Of a DNA stretch of 64,000 bases, positions 1 to 11,023 are shown piece by piece. Position numbers and translations under genes: made by a program. Numbering within the stretch: the first letter of the stretch is position 1; every line of letters begins with the position of its first letter. Under the pieces are notes generated by a model, which worked only from the letters and a program-made list of their open reading frames with translations, had not been told where the DNA came from and did no database searches. The DNA comes from Luidia sarsii (Eukaryota; Echinodermata; Asteroidea; Paxillosida; Luidiidae): assembly GCA_949987565.1 (NCBI GenBank), contig OX465107.1, positions 15,522,305 to 15,586,304 on the forward strand, in the 5' to 3' direction.

Positions 1-1123
1 AATGCTCGAGTCTCTTCGATCGTTTCCAACGTTGATGTCATCTACTCACGGGAATCACAATTACACTTGAGTGTTTCGATAAAACGGAGGAAAAAGGAGA
101 AAGCATCGAGCAACATGAACACTGTCACTTCCAGTTTTTCTGAAGCGTACCTAAAAAAACCTCCCAAAACCACACGGGGGATAGGTGTGGGGGGGGGGGA
201 TGTGGTTTAGGCCTTCATGCCCGAACAGACATTCGTCAGCGTTGCAGAACCACGTGCAATTAGCTAGAGGTGTGCGCGTGTGCGTAGCAGAAGGCGTAAT
301 CATATGCGTGGTGGCGTTGTTGCGAACTGCCGTTCTGGTGAAAGTCAATATTGTGGCTACTCGGTCGGGTCTGGAATCAAAATCCGAGATGGATTGCCCC
401 CCTTTTTTCCTCCTTCTTCTCAAAGAAAACGGAGTAAAAAAAAATAATGGTTGACCGTGTCGGTCGTTGGATCGTCCTCTCGAGGTGCCGTGATCCCGCA
501 TCCATTTTTAGCATATTCTTTGCTGCTTAATCCGGCTCTTACATTCGAGCCCATACAGCTCCCTTAAACAAAAAAAATGCCAACCGCTTTTATAGGTCCT
601 GTACACCTTTACGGATGTCAAGAGCATCTCTCCCCCTCCCATCCCCGCCCCAGAACATGCAGAGATTGTCTTTCAGAGTGCGTGCAATGCGCAATTCGTG
701 ACCCAATGCCTGCACCCCAACCTATAATGTCCACGATCGATGACCCGCGCATTTGTGTGTGTGTGTGTGTGTGTGTGGGAGATATATTCCCGGGGAAAAC
801 AAACAGCCCCCCTACTTTCTTCCCCCCACACCTCTGCGATCAAGTAATTAAAGGCAAATAGAACTCAGCATTGGAATCAATTAGAAACCCAGAGGGGGGC
901 GTTGCGAGTTCGATTGGAAGTCATGACGCGCCGCCGTCCCTCGCATTTGATCGATTTATCGAGTATACGTCATCGGGAATAAGGTCGCTCACAATTGATT
1001 AATCCCTTTAAAGATGTACAGACGTAATTATTCACATGGTTTAGTGAAAATTGCGCTTTAGTGCAGTCGTTCTCGGTCAATTTAACAATGGATTTGATTC
1101 TAATTTATATTTAAGGTGATATA
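1..1123. other. No gene recognised; contains (TG)12
   Basis: I see no protein, RNA or repeat family that I recognise. Short open frames here (up to 116 codons) have no recognisable domain and overlap on both strands. A dinucleotide run of twelve TG units lies at 754-777, and G, A and C homopolymer runs occur near 190, 435 and 570. Confidence 0.6.
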
Positions 1124-1275
1124 CAAAAATGTTGCAAACTGCTTACTGACTAAAATTACCAAAATGTAAATCTTAAAATTTAGTGGGCCTGACGTTTCGA
1201 TCCTAGCAGGACCTTTCTCAAAGGCAGGACCTTTGAGAAAAGGTCCTGCTAGGATCGAAACGTCAGGCCCTCTAA
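1124..1275. mobile_element. GAAACGTC-family element, head-to-head inverted pair
   Basis: A minus-oriented copy (1185-1224) and a plus-oriented copy (1229-1270) of one motif face each other with only a few bases between. The motif runs GCCTTTGAGAAAGG, TCCTGCTAGGATC, GAAACGTCAGGCCC. The left copy is preceded by a family-specific flank, TTGCAAACTGCTTACTGACT then AAAATTACC, which recurs at 54,250 and, shortened, at 46,674. The stem GGTCC/GGATC closed by a TGCTA loop and followed by CGAAACGTC resembles stem II and the GAAA strand of a hammerhead ribozyme, as known in Penelope-like retroelement ends. The other core strand is degenerate, so I infer descent, not activity. Confidence 0.75.
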
Positions 1276-1332
1276 TTTATATTTATTAGAAAGTGTATTT
1301 GACTTGAAGTGGTACAAAAATACGTATACGAC

Positions 1333-1390
1333 TTTGCAACAATTACAAAATCTAAAAAAGAGGGCCTGACGTTTCTAGCACGATTTCACT
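1333..1390 (-). mobile_element. GAAACGTC-family fragment
   Basis: TTGCAACAATTACAAAATCT followed by AAAAAAGAGGGCCTGACG and TTTCTAGCA keeps the flank and the GGCCTGACGTTTC part of the family in minus orientation, then diverges where the stem should be. A truncated or decayed copy. Confidence 0.55.
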
Positions 1391-1526
1391 TGCATGATTG
1401 TTTGATTCCTAGCATGATTTCACTGAAAGGCTTTCATTCCTTCAATTCACATTAATTTCCGTACCAAATTAAGTCGAGTAAAACAAACAGCTAGTACACA
1501 TGTCAATCAAAAGGTAATTGTCTCAT

Positions 1527-1567
1527 GCCTTTGAGAGAGGTCCTGCCCGTATCGACACGTCAGACCT
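1527..1567 (+). mobile_element. GAAACGTC-family copy, diverged
   Basis: Reads GCCTTTGAGAGAGGTCCTGC then CCGTATCGACACGTCAGACC. The GAAAC box has become GACAC and the stem's second strand is altered, so the hairpin is weakened compared with the copies at 1,229 and 48,032. Confidence 0.65.
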
Positions 1568-1639
1568 TTCTACGTTTCTGAGAAATTCAAATGCATTATG
1601 GCCATAATTAACACCACTGTAACTGGTGATCAAAGGGAA

Positions 1640-1729
1640 GACTGAGCACAAAAGAAGGATTATCAGAAAGCTGCATGGTGATGACTAACACCATGCAGCT
1701 TTCTGATAATCCTTCTTTTGTGCTCAGTC
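1640..1729. repeat. Perfect 41-bp inverted repeat with 8-bp spacer
   Basis: 1640-1680 and 1689-1729 are exact reverse complements (GACTGAGCACAAAAGAAGGA at the left edge, TCCTTCTTTTGTGCTCAGTC at the right edge) around the spacer ATGACTAA. The flanks continue as a weaker inverted repeat (GATCAAAGGGAAG on the left, CTTCTCTCTTTGATC on the right). No coding content. It may be a foldback element or a recent inverted duplication, since the arms show no divergence. Confidence 0.9.
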
Positions 1730-1747
1730 TTTCACACTTCTCTCTTT

Positions 1748-1863
1748 GATCTTTCCCCCTATTGTCACTAATCCCTACCCCACTCCTTGCCCTTCTCTAT
1801 GATCTTTCCCCCTCCTCTCACTAATCTCTACCCTACCCCTTGCCCTTCCCTTTGATCTCTCCC
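1748..1863. repeat. 53-bp tandem repeat, about 2.2 copies
   Basis: Units starting GATCTTTCCCCCT at 1748 and 1801 are 53 bp apart, each continuing TCACTAATC and CCTTGCCCTTC; a third begins GATCTCTCCC at 1854 and decays. Pyrimidine-rich on the plus strand and without coding content. Confidence 0.75.
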
Positions 1864-1962
1864 TACCAGCTTCACTCTTTGTCCTTTGTTTCTCATCCGT
1901 GTCCTATTCACTCTCTCCCCCCTGCCTTCGTGTACATGTATCTGTTTTGTCCTTGTCACTCT

Positions 1963-2018
1963 GCCTTTGAGAAAGGTCCTGCTAGGATCGAAACGTCAGG
2001 CCCACTAAATTTTAGAGC
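1963..2018 (+). mobile_element. GAAACGTC-family copy
   Basis: A well conserved copy: CTCTGCCTTTGAGAAAGG, then TCCTGCTAGGATC, GAAACGTCAGGCCC and ACTAAATTTTA. The preceding CACTCTGCC and the following ACTAAATTTTA also occur in the copy at 54,310-54,368, so the family unit extends beyond the core on both sides. Confidence 0.75.
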
Positions 2019-2640
2019 CACTGTAACTGACGAGAAAACAAAATCTCACTTCAGTCTTGTTAAACATTGTTCCGGTACCTCATCCGTCCGGTGTACATTT
2101 TTATGCATTGGTTACGTGACTGCGGACTCTGACGTCACGCGAGTCGGCCATATTGGACTCTTCTTCGACTCCCGAGACACCCCCTCCCAACCACGGGGCT
2201 CCATCGGGTATTTGCGTCTATACAGAACCGCTATACATATCCGTTGGGAAACTTTGAGCATTGCTTGATGAACACATTACCCGTGTAAACAGATGGGGAG
2301 AAGATGGAGAGAAATATATGCAGCGTGTGCAGGCAAAATGTGAATGCCAAAGTTCACTGAGGCAAAAACATGAATGAAGCTTTCATTAAAAAAAAAAACC
2401 ACCACCATTTCTCCAGATATGGTTTATCCTAAGCGTACTTCGTTTTGAAAAAAAATGCTTCCATTTAAAACCCAACTCTACTCGCCTCCTTTTTGATACA
2501 TTTCCATTGAGTGGGCTTTCTTCACATTCGTTGTTCGTAAGACTATTGATGCTATCAAAACAATCGACAGGGGTTAATCGCTTACCCTCAGTCATCGAAT
2601 TGTCATGTGCTAAATTTTTCACGCCTTAGACATTGACTCC
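2019..2640. other. No gene recognised; CRE- and YY1-like words
   Basis: Unique-looking DNA. At 2130-2137 there is a full TGACGTCA (the classical CREB/ATF site), and about 10 bp further on GGCCATATTGG resembles a YY1 site. Both sit between GACTC words (GACTCTGACG and TTGGACTC). No open frame nearby has recognisable content, so promoter function is only a possibility. Confidence 0.3.
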
Positions 2641-3299
2641 TGGTTGTCTCAAGTTTGCCAGTACGTACTTTTCCTTTTTTTTAATATTATTATTATTATT
2701 ATTCTCGTGCGCATGCGCGAGTAGCATGACGAGTTGTGCCCATGCGCCCTGGTGTCAGACGGTCGGCGAGACTGCGAGTTCACGACGCCAGTACAGTATA
2801 GATAGAACGCGGATTTCGTTAGATGACCGCCCCCATACAACTCCTGGAACGGCGTCAATGCCTGGTATGGGGGAGAGTCGATTACGCCTGAACCCCATGG
2901 GCCGATACGGATGGATTAAGACAGCCTAACTGCCGGCTTCGCCATTTTCATTACCCGTCTGGAGTTGGATTCCTGATTACGACCACTTCCCGAAACAGCA
3001 TCAGCGATAATTCCGTATAGTCATCTGACTCTCCCGGTCCGCCCTCAAAAGCCCCGACACTCTACCGTCTCTGAGTCTCGCCCAGCCCGGTCAGTGATAG
3101 ATCGCTTTGGCTACCCCGGCAGTTGTCAACCAGAAGCAAAACGAAAAATCTATCGGATTTTTATGGCCGGCATTTCCGCTGGAGGCTCCACAACTCCCCC
3201 CCCCTATCCCTCATCGCGCCCGACCCGCTCGTCTGTCCAACTATAACCAAAATTACCACCCGTGTCTTTTCAAGTGCATCTGTAAGACGCTGTATTTTG
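2641..3299. other. No gene recognised
   Basis: Short ATT microsatellite at about 2685-2702, then mixed unique sequence. CpG frequency is visibly higher between 2,700 and 3,080 than in the preceding kilobase. Nothing recognisable is encoded. Confidence 0.5.
2708..2719. promoter_or_regulatory. NRF-1-type site
   Basis: TGCGCATGCGCG matches the NRF-1 consensus YGCGCAYGCGCR at every position and is itself nearly palindromic within CTCGTGCGCATGCGCGAG. A half site (CATGCGCC) follows at about 2741. NRF-1 sites usually mark CpG-rich promoters, but I see no first exon close by on either strand. Confidence 0.35.
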
Positions 3300-3700
3300 A
3301 TGTACGCGTCTCTCAATCTCTTGTGAAGGCTGTCCGTCTCTCTCCGTCTCACTGTCTCTTTCTGTGTCTTCCTCTCTCCAGCTTTTGTCTGTCCTGATCT
3401 CCATTTTTTGCATTTCTAACCTCCTCACCACCTCAGTTTCTCTCTGTCTCTGTCCCTCTGTCTCTGTCTCCCTGTATCTCTGCCTCTCTCTGTCCCACCC
3501 TCTCTGTCTCCTTATACCTCTCTGTTTGTCTCTGTCAATCTCTGTTTTCCTGTATCTCTATGTCTCACTGTCTCTATGTCTCTCTGTCCATCTCTGTATC
3601 CCTGTCTCTCTATCTCTGTCTCTCGCTGTCTCTCAGTCTCTCCTTGTCTCTGTCTCGCTATGTAGGCCTATCCCTGTCTTCCAGTCTTTCTTTCGATCGT
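3300..3700 (+). repeat. Pyrimidine tract, (TCTCTG)n-like
   Basis: Degenerate TCTCTGTCTCTG repeats with CCTGTATCTC variants. The open frames across it (for example 3364-3717, rich in Ser, Leu, Cys and Val) follow from the repeat and are not genes. Confidence 0.85.
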
Positions 3701-4340
3701 TTAATTTGTTGACCTGATTACAGATAAGACACATGCAGGATTTTTTTTGGCACTGACCTCTCTTTCCCCTTTGTTGCCTCTCTTGTAAATAATATTTTTT
3801 TTGAAAAATTACCACAAAAAAAAATCTGTCTCTCTGTATTAGTATCCCTGTGTAACCCTGACTCTCAATCTTTCTTTCACTGTCCCTCTCTCTTTACCTC
3901 ATTTCTCTCTTTCTTCCGCCCCGCCCACCCCTTCTCACTGACTCTCCTCTTTCTCTAAAAGAGATGTAGCCGCCCCTGATATGCAGACTAATGCCACGTG
4001 CACTTAGCCCCGTATTTGTATTCCATTCTCCTGATGGGCGGCGATCGGTCGACCGTAAACGATGCTCGCTCACGCTCCGCCGTGCTCGCAGGGAAAAATG
4101 CACGGTATAACTTTCTCGCTGTGCTACGTTTGTACATTGCGCGGCATATCAAAAAGATCCCCAACATTTGCTTTGCAAAGACAGGGGCGTGTGTAGTTTT
4201 TTTATGTCGGAGAAAACAGTACACATTGACCGTTCAAACATTGAGTGTCAGCCGTCATCAATAAAAATGGGGTTGATGGATGAAGGGATAATGATAGTGT
4301 GTCAGTCGGGTGGAAAACGAGTGAAAGCGTTCACAGCGCA
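3701..4340. other. No gene recognised
   Basis: Mixed sequence with short T and A runs near 3740-3825 and a CpG-richer part at 4,010-4,150. Frames of up to 88 codons on both strands show no recognisable domain. Confidence 0.5.
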
Positions 4341-4344
4341 CAAT

Positions 4345-4720
4345 TTCTCTCTCCCCATCTCTCTCCTTTTTTGTCTCTCTCTCTAATTCTCCTACCGTCT
4401 TCTCCGCCTCTTTCCACCTCTTTCCTCTCCTCTCCCTATCCTTCCCTCCCCATCTCTTTCTGGTTTCCTCTCCCCTTCTCTCTCTCCACCTCTGTCTCTC
4501 TTCCCCTCCCCCGTCTCTCTCCACCTCTTTCCTCTCCTCTCCCTATCCTTCCCTCCCCACCCCTTTCTGGTTTCCTCTCCCCTTCTCTCTCTCCACCTCT
4601 GTCTCTCTTCCCCTCCCCCGTCTCTCCACATCTTTCTCTCCCTCTCTTCCTCTCTCTTGTCCCCCCTCTTCCCCCTCTCTCCACCTGTCTTTCTCGGTTT
4701 CGCTATCCCCCTCTGTCTCC
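4345..4720 (+). repeat. Pyrimidine tract with 107-bp tandem unit
   Basis: A CT-rich tract that contains a higher-order unit: the block starting CCACCTCTTTCCTCTCCTCT at 4414 returns almost unchanged at 4521 (period 107 bp) and begins a third time, altered, near 4626. The 188-codon frame across it is low-complexity Leu/Ser/Pro and is not a gene. Confidence 0.8.
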
Positions 4721-5908
4721 ACCATTCCCTCGGCCAATTTTGTCACCTTCCCTGCTCAGCCCGTTGGTTAACGATGCCAATGTCAGAAACAGAAACGGTA
4801 CGGGACAATCTTGCCCCTGTGTGGTTGATCATGCACTGCTCAGAGCAAAAGAGGTGGTGGTATAGTGCGGAGGAGCACTTTTGGCTACCTACGACACTCA
4901 AAATGACATCCGTCGGCATCCAGGGGTGGGGGAAGGGGGCGGGGGTGTACTTTAAACCGGTATACAGATACACACCGGGGGCTTTATTGAGCTCGATAAA
5001 GGCACACTTCCAACCCTTAGAAGTGCGATCGTGTTTCCACCCTTCGCGGGCGGCGTTGGCAAGACGCATTTCGTTAAAAACCAATTCAAACTCTTCTTTC
5101 TCCCCTCCTCCTCTTCCTCCTTCTCCCCCTCTCCTACTCCTCTATAGCATCTCCCACCAACATCACAGCTATATACAACGACGTACACCTGTCGTGATCT
5201 GTTCCGTTCGCACAAAGATTTCCTGTCGCCTCTAGACGTACGACAGAAAAGAGCCCCCCCTCTTCCCTCCATTCCCGTGCCAGTGCAATGATCGATGTCT
5301 TAGAAAATGACAAAACGCCCTCAGAGATTGCTCGCTACACGGGGGCTCGAAAGAGGGAGACATGGATTGTTTTGGTCTCGACACAGAATTAAAAGAAAAC
5401 ACTTTTTTTTATATACGGCCGGTCTCCGCGCCCGTCTAGCTCTACCAAGCATACGAGGAGGAAGGGAGGAAGTTGGTTCTACATTGACCGTGACAAGGCT
5501 GTGTAGAAATGTTCAACGCTTTCTTCTTCTTTTTTTTTTAATTTTTTTTTTATTTTTGGGGGAAATCCCGGAATCTAGTAATTTGACGGACACACCAGGA
5601 AATCAGCGCGTGTTACTTTGCAAGAGTGCCGAAAAAAAAGAAGATTATATCTTTGCGCGATGTTTACACAGCGTGCTCATCACAGGCGTCAGGTAGACGA
5701 TGCCCGTCAACGACCCCCGACCCAACTCCCCCTAACGCCCTGGAAGAAAATGGCTAATAATCGCGAACTGTCTCTTACAAGAGGCAGCGGAGAGGGGAGG
5801 GCGGAGGGGGGTAGTACGTCGGTGCGTCGTTGAGCCACTTCGGGCTGTCACTCTTGAAGACCGGCGCGTTTAAGACGAGAGGAGCAGGATTCGGACGTCC
5901 CCCGAACG
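4721..5908. other. No gene recognised
   Basis: Mixed sequence with a T-rich stretch at 5520-5558 and a CTCCTC tract at 5098-5145. Frames of 113 to 192 codons overlap on both strands without recognisable motifs and run into the neighbouring low-complexity tracts. Confidence 0.5.
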
Positions 5909-6005
5909 GACCGGCGGGGCCTTGAGGGACCGGCGGGGACTTGGGAGACCGGCGGGGACTTGGGAGACCGGCGGGGACTTGGGAGACCGGAGGGGACTTG
6001 GGAGA
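5909..6005 (+). repeat. 19-bp GC-rich minisatellite, 5 copies
   Basis: Units GACCGGCGGGGACTTGGGA start at 5909, 5928, 5947, 5966 and 5985. The first copy differs (CCTTGAGG) and the last has AGG in place of CGG. The 19-bp unit runs through all frames and yields Gly/Arg/Pro repeats on both strands; no gene is implied. Confidence 0.9.
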
Positions 6006-6822
6006 CCCCAGGACCCCATGAATCCGGCTGCTCATGTGGCTCAAGCATGTTGTTGTTTCGTTCACTTGCCACTTTTATTTTTTGGGTACGAGCCCACCGA
6101 CTTCCCCCCGAAGCGGTGGAAAGTTGTTTCCATCCAACTCCCTCTCCCTTCCATTTACTGCAGAGGAAATCCTAGATATAACGATTCTATGCTTTTCCCC
6201 GGACCACATCATCATTTCGTTGGAGGGGAGGAAACCGTTTTTGTCGCGCTGCGCGGAGGGATTTACGTCACCGCACGGCGTGAGGAAGCCGAGTCAAATA
6301 GATCCCATGGCGAGCCCTACGGATGTTTATTGTTTCGGACAACGCATTGCGGAAAAAAAAGCTCTCAGCGCCTGAACACTTCCCACTTCAATACAAAATC
6401 CAAACAAGAGGTTATGAAATCCACCCACGCAGCACTCCGAATTTCTTCTCTTTTTTTCCCTCCCCCTTTCCAATAAACGAGTGGTTGAAGGACACAAGGT
6501 CGCACCTCGAGAATAGATTCACTTCCAATGACGACTTCTTGGACGTGCACGGTTGACCGTCTGAGATGGCTCTGCCCTTGAAATCGATTATGTGGAAGCT
6601 GTGGGTTGGCAATGAGCGCACGGGTTCTCTTCTGGCGTTGAGATATGGAGGGGGGGGGGGGCGTTGGAGCATGTGAACCCGTCAGATATTCTGCAATGAT
6701 TATACATGCGTCTTGTAGACCCGACCGGCCCAGCGAATCTGCCGTGTAGGCGGTATTTCTAGGAATGGCAGCCGAACTTAAACTCGGTTGTCAGGTGTCT
6801 AACAAAGCCCGAGAACGGAACA
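6006..6822. other. No gene recognised
   Basis: Unique-looking sequence with a G run at 6,649-6,661. A frame of 184 codons (5922-6476) begins inside the minisatellite and has no recognisable domain. Confidence 0.5.
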
Positions 6823-7206
<384 letters not shown>

Positions 7207-7207
7207 C

Positions 7208-7344
7208 CAGGGGTGGATTTCACAGAGCCTTACGATGCATCGTAACCAACATACGATGGATAACCCATATCAAGTTGTGTTAGCCATATTGTTTCGTATG
7301 ATTGATCGTAAGTTACGATGAGTTTGGTGAAATCGACCACAGGT
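7208..7344. mobile_element. Small TIR element, GGGTGGATTTCAC family, copy 1
   Basis: Begins AGGGGTGGATTTCACAGAGC and ends GGTGAAATCGACCACAGGT, whose reverse complement is an imperfect match to the start. The interior has short palindromic words such as ACGATGCATCGT and a later GATCGTAAGTTACGATG. About 137 bp, no coding capacity: a miniature foldback (MITE-like) element. It joins the triplet array with no gap on its left. Similar elements are, from memory, abundant in echinoderm genomes. Confidence 0.75.
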
Positions 7345-9178
7345 CTCATACCAGCGTCTGTGTTTACATTGTAAAAACAGGTTGCGGAATATCCATCCGA
7401 CAGCACGACCAGCACGGATCAAAATAGCATCTGGTGACACACTAGCTTTTCAGACTTGTACGTGATCCATTGGTCACACCGCATGGGTGGGAGATCTCTC
7501 TCCATTGCAGTGCTCACCACCATCGATATAGTTGGAATCCAGCAGACCACACCAAGAGTATGTAGGGCTCGGTGCGGGCTTTTGCTGTCAATGAAACCTC
7601 TCCCATAGATCACACAGTAAGGCCACGGGGGACGTTGCCCCGGGCTCGTCATCGGGTTTCGTCTGACAGCACGTGTCTCTTTTGGGCGTTATTGTCACAA
7701 CACACGAAACGGTTTTCCTCTTCTTTTTTCTTCTTCTTGTTTTTACATCGACGACAGAAAAGCAAGCGTAGCTCAAGCTCGTGCCTTATCCCAGTGATGT
7801 CTAAATAAAGGCGTTTGAAGTTGAACTGACTAACCAAAACACCACACTATAAATAAACCTTCGGGATAGAAATCAAGAGTCTATAGTTTCATTAGAAATT
7901 GTTGGAGTCTGTGATTGAGTTGGGGTAAGACAGTATCGGCCGATATTTTTACAAGATACATCCGTGTACCTCGGTTGGTACACGACCGTTGCCGAATCCC
8001 AATTCAGTAGTGGTCTGTTATCAAGAAATGCCGGCAACTTAGAGCTCTCCTTCATTCCTTCAATTGCCGTTTACTACGCGCCTTGTGTCAATTCCGATGT
8101 CTATAGACACTGGCTCAAGCTGCACGGGTTGCCATTCAACAGGTACGATACTTTCCGACTGCCGGAAATATGATCCCCAGCGTAACGTTAACGGCACCGC
8201 TGTTTGAGCCGAGCGTCCAGGAGATGCACGCCGCCTGGCACCGTTCTGCCTGGCAGGGCGATGCAGTCCATGATATCGGTCTCCACGGCAACGGAGCCAC
8301 GAAGGATAGCGATCGCGTAGTTTCTGTGCGAAGATGCAAAACCAACAAACGAACGTGGAAACGCATCAAATTACAAATGCAAAATCTGTCCACAGCCAGT
8401 GTTTTTGTTTTTGTTTGTGTGGACTTTTTTATATTTTTTTACGTCTAATAATTACGTTTGGTCTTTACGTTTTACGTTTAGCATTTCACCCCGTGTCTCC
8501 TTCATGGCAAGATTACGGCTCCGAGCAACCGATTCAGCTGTACAGCTGAATGCGGAATTTTTTCCCGTCTCAGCAGCCAGATTAAAAATTCAAATTTGCT
8601 GTGTTTTTTTTTCTCTCTTCAACTATAGATGGAAGTTTAACGGGTGGGATCTAACGGGCTGGGAGAGAGGGGGAATTGGTAAGGCACGCCAGAGCTCCAT
8701 GGATCGCTTCTCTTAAAAAAAAATACCGACCGTGTCGTTCAACTACTGTGCTAGCCTCAAGCAATCGGCTCTCAATCTTTTGGGAAGGAAAAAAAACCTA
8801 AGAAGACAGTGATAAAAGGGACGAAGGAAAAAAAATAAAGGAGAGAAAAAAATAATGCCCCCGATTTCGGCCGGATCTAAGAGAATTATCGCTTTTATCC
8901 GGTGAAAAGACGCAGGGAACCGTGGCTAAACTCTCCTCTCTTGCTGGGGACTTTCACTGTGGTGATCGTGATTGGGAGTTTTCTTTTCTGTTTGATTTAT
9001 TTTTTTAGGGCCGCCTGCGTCGATTTAAATTGGGAATATTTTTTTCCTTCAGAAGTGAAACCAGCATATCATTTTCACGGTGGGCATAAAACGGGGTGGG
9101 GGAATGAAAACAAAAAAAACAGGTATAGGAAGCAAAACAAAAACCCGACGAATATGAGATTTTAACCGAAAGCTTGAT
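7345..9178. other. No gene recognised; 20-bp perfect palindrome at 8532
   Basis: Unique-looking DNA, CpG-moderate to 8,350 and AT-rich after. ATTCAGCTGTACAGCTGAAT at 8532-8551 is a perfect 20-bp palindrome with two CAGCTG E-boxes. A donor-like AACAG/GTACGAT occurs near 8140, but the frames on either side carry no recognisable domain. Confidence 0.45.
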
Positions 9179-9300
9179 TTCGTTTGCTTTGTTTTAAGCA
9201 TCCTTGTATCCTGAAGACGGGCAGGGTACTCGCTGCCCGAAACGTTGAATGCCGGCTCTTTCCGGAGCCACATTCCATCTCACAAGAGATGATGTAAATG
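9179..9300 (+). mobile_element. Retroelement end with hammerhead-like hairpin
   Basis: At 9211 CTGAAGA is followed by C, the stem GGGCAG/CTGCCC (9219-9238) and GAAAC, i.e. the order of a hammerhead ribozyme core with one extra base before stem II. Just after it GAATG and GGCTC pair with GAGCC and CATTC (9247-9273) to make a second hairpin. Penelope-like retroelements are known to carry hammerhead motifs at their ends, so I infer a relic of such an element. The third strand closing stem III is not evident. Confidence 0.5.
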
Positions 9301-9778
9301 GTGTCACTCCGCAATCCTTTCACTTCATCCTTTTATCACTCAGTTGTGCCATAAAAAAAAAAAAGGCCGGAGGAAAAGAAAATCCTAAATGCTTCAACAC
9401 TTTGCCTCTGATAAAATCCTAATGGAGCAAGAGCCGGCCTTAACCGGTCATAGTAAGAGTTCGTGTGTGCGTGAGAGTGGGGATGTGGGCGGGCGTTGGG
9501 GGGGGGGGGTTGACAGTCAGCGAGTTAATTGTTTTGTGGGTCGACCAAACAGGACGTCTTATCCAACTATTTGATGTGGGTTGCCATTATTGAAGGCAGA
9601 GGGGGGTGGGGGAGGTTAAGGAAGGGGAGAAGCGTCCTTGGTCGCCCGGCAAAGTGGCCCGGACTATCGTAATACCCCCTCCTATACACGACAAACATCA
9701 TCGATCCCCTCGACTAGTTCACATCCGGCCGAGCCCTCCTCATTAAAAACACAGCTAGCGTGGCATTTTAAGCATTTT
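9301..9778. other. No gene recognised
   Basis: Contains A and G homopolymer runs (9,351-9,364; 9,499-9,509). No recognisable coding or repeat content otherwise. Confidence 0.5.
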
Positions 9779-10032
9779 GTGTCTTCGTTTTCTTCTTCCT
9801 CTGCTTCTTCTTCAATCTTCTTTTTCTTCTTCTTCTTCTTCGTCTTCTTCGTCTTCTTCTTCATCTTGTTGTGGCTTCGTCTTCTTCTTCTTCTTCTTCT
9901 TCTTCTTCTTCGTCTTCTTCGTCTTCGTCTTCTTCTTCTTCTTCGTCTTCTTCTTCGTCTTCTTCGTCTTCTTCTTCATCTTGTTTTGGCTTCGTCTTCT
10001 TCTTCTTCTTCTTCTTCGTCTTCTTCTTCTTT
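9779..10032 (+). repeat. (TTC)n array with CGTC interruptions
   Basis: TTCTTC and TTCGTC units in blocks. Open on both strands in several frames (Ser/Phe/Leu on plus, Lys/Glu/Arg on minus) purely because of the repeat. It ends exactly where the retroelement 3' end at 10,033 begins. Confidence 0.9.
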
Positions 10033-10266
10033 TGGTACGGTACCTTTGGTGGAGACAGCAGCTCGCACTAGCGAGACGTGGTGTAGCGCCTCTGTTTTCG
10101 GCTGAAGTCCTCAAACTTCCTTCATTTCAAACACAATTCAGTTATCGTTTAAATTTGTACATTTCTTTTTATTCTGTTAATTGCCACAAATGTTCATTAT
10201 TTGTTTACTTTCATGTATGCATATTCATATGAAATGGACTTGAAATAAAGTTTCCATTTGAAAATT
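10033..10266 (+). mobile_element. Retroelement 3' end (AATAAAGTTTCCATTTGAAA family), copy 1
   Basis: About 233 bp, similar along its whole length to 43,001-43,240: GGTGGAGACAGCAGCTCGCA, CGAGACGTGGTG, a stretch ending in CATTTCAAACACAA, and a terminal AATAAAGTTTCCATTTGAAA containing a polyadenylation signal. This is the look of a non-LTR element 3' UTR. No reverse-transcriptase coding is attached. (TTC)n lies directly on the left, and shorter TTC runs lie on the right at 10,277-10,300. Confidence 0.7.
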
Positions 10267-11023
10267 TTAAAAAATTCTTCTTCTTCTTCTCCTTCTTCTC
10301 TTTGTCACTATTCTCTTTGTTTTATTTGTAAGAAAAGTAAATTTCTGTGTATATATTTTCTGTTCTGAAATAAATAATAATAACGGGCAAATAAATAAGT
10401 AATAATAAGTACTCCTGTGAAAAGTCAAAATAGGTGTTCTTCTTCGCCTTCTTCTTTCTCTTCGTCTTCAGTCTTCTTCCTCCACTCTTCCTTCTTTTGC
10501 ATGAGGAGCAATAAATATCTTTCTACAGGCAGAAAATCCTGATTCAACTCTGAACCGGTTTTCTGAGAAGTGGATCTGAACAGAATTAGTAGTACTCGGT
10601 TTGCCTTGGTGTGTCAAAATCTTTAGACCGGAGCTTCGTATATCGATACAGCGAAAGAGCCTCTCCGTCCTCTCGCTAGCGGAAGAGAAAGGTGCCGCGG
10701 GGTTTATGTCGCGTCGGTTTTCAAGCGGGGAGGGAAAGACGGACATCCAGTGAGATCGCTTGCTTCTACGCGACGACCGCCTGCTCCTGTCATCTCTGCA
10801 AGCAGAACCCGCTTCGGCTTGCAATAGTTCGACCTCTTCTCCGACATCAGGAGCCTGGAGTATTCAGATCACGTTCGCCATCTCCCCGGCTGAGGTGAAT
10901 AATTGGGCAAGAGGGGAGGGCGACGACAATCGATATTCAAACTCATCCAAAATGTATTTCCGTTTTGGGAAGGTGATTGCTATTAAGTCCACCTCCAGAT
11001 CATTTTGATTTCACTGCTTAATA
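10267..11023. other. TTC/AT-rich spacer; no gene recognised
   Basis: TTC runs at 10,277-10,300 and 10,436-10,480 are separated by AT-rich DNA with AATAAATAATAATAA words. 10,500-11,000 is CpG-moderate, with frames of up to 118 codons that I do not recognise. Confidence 0.5.
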
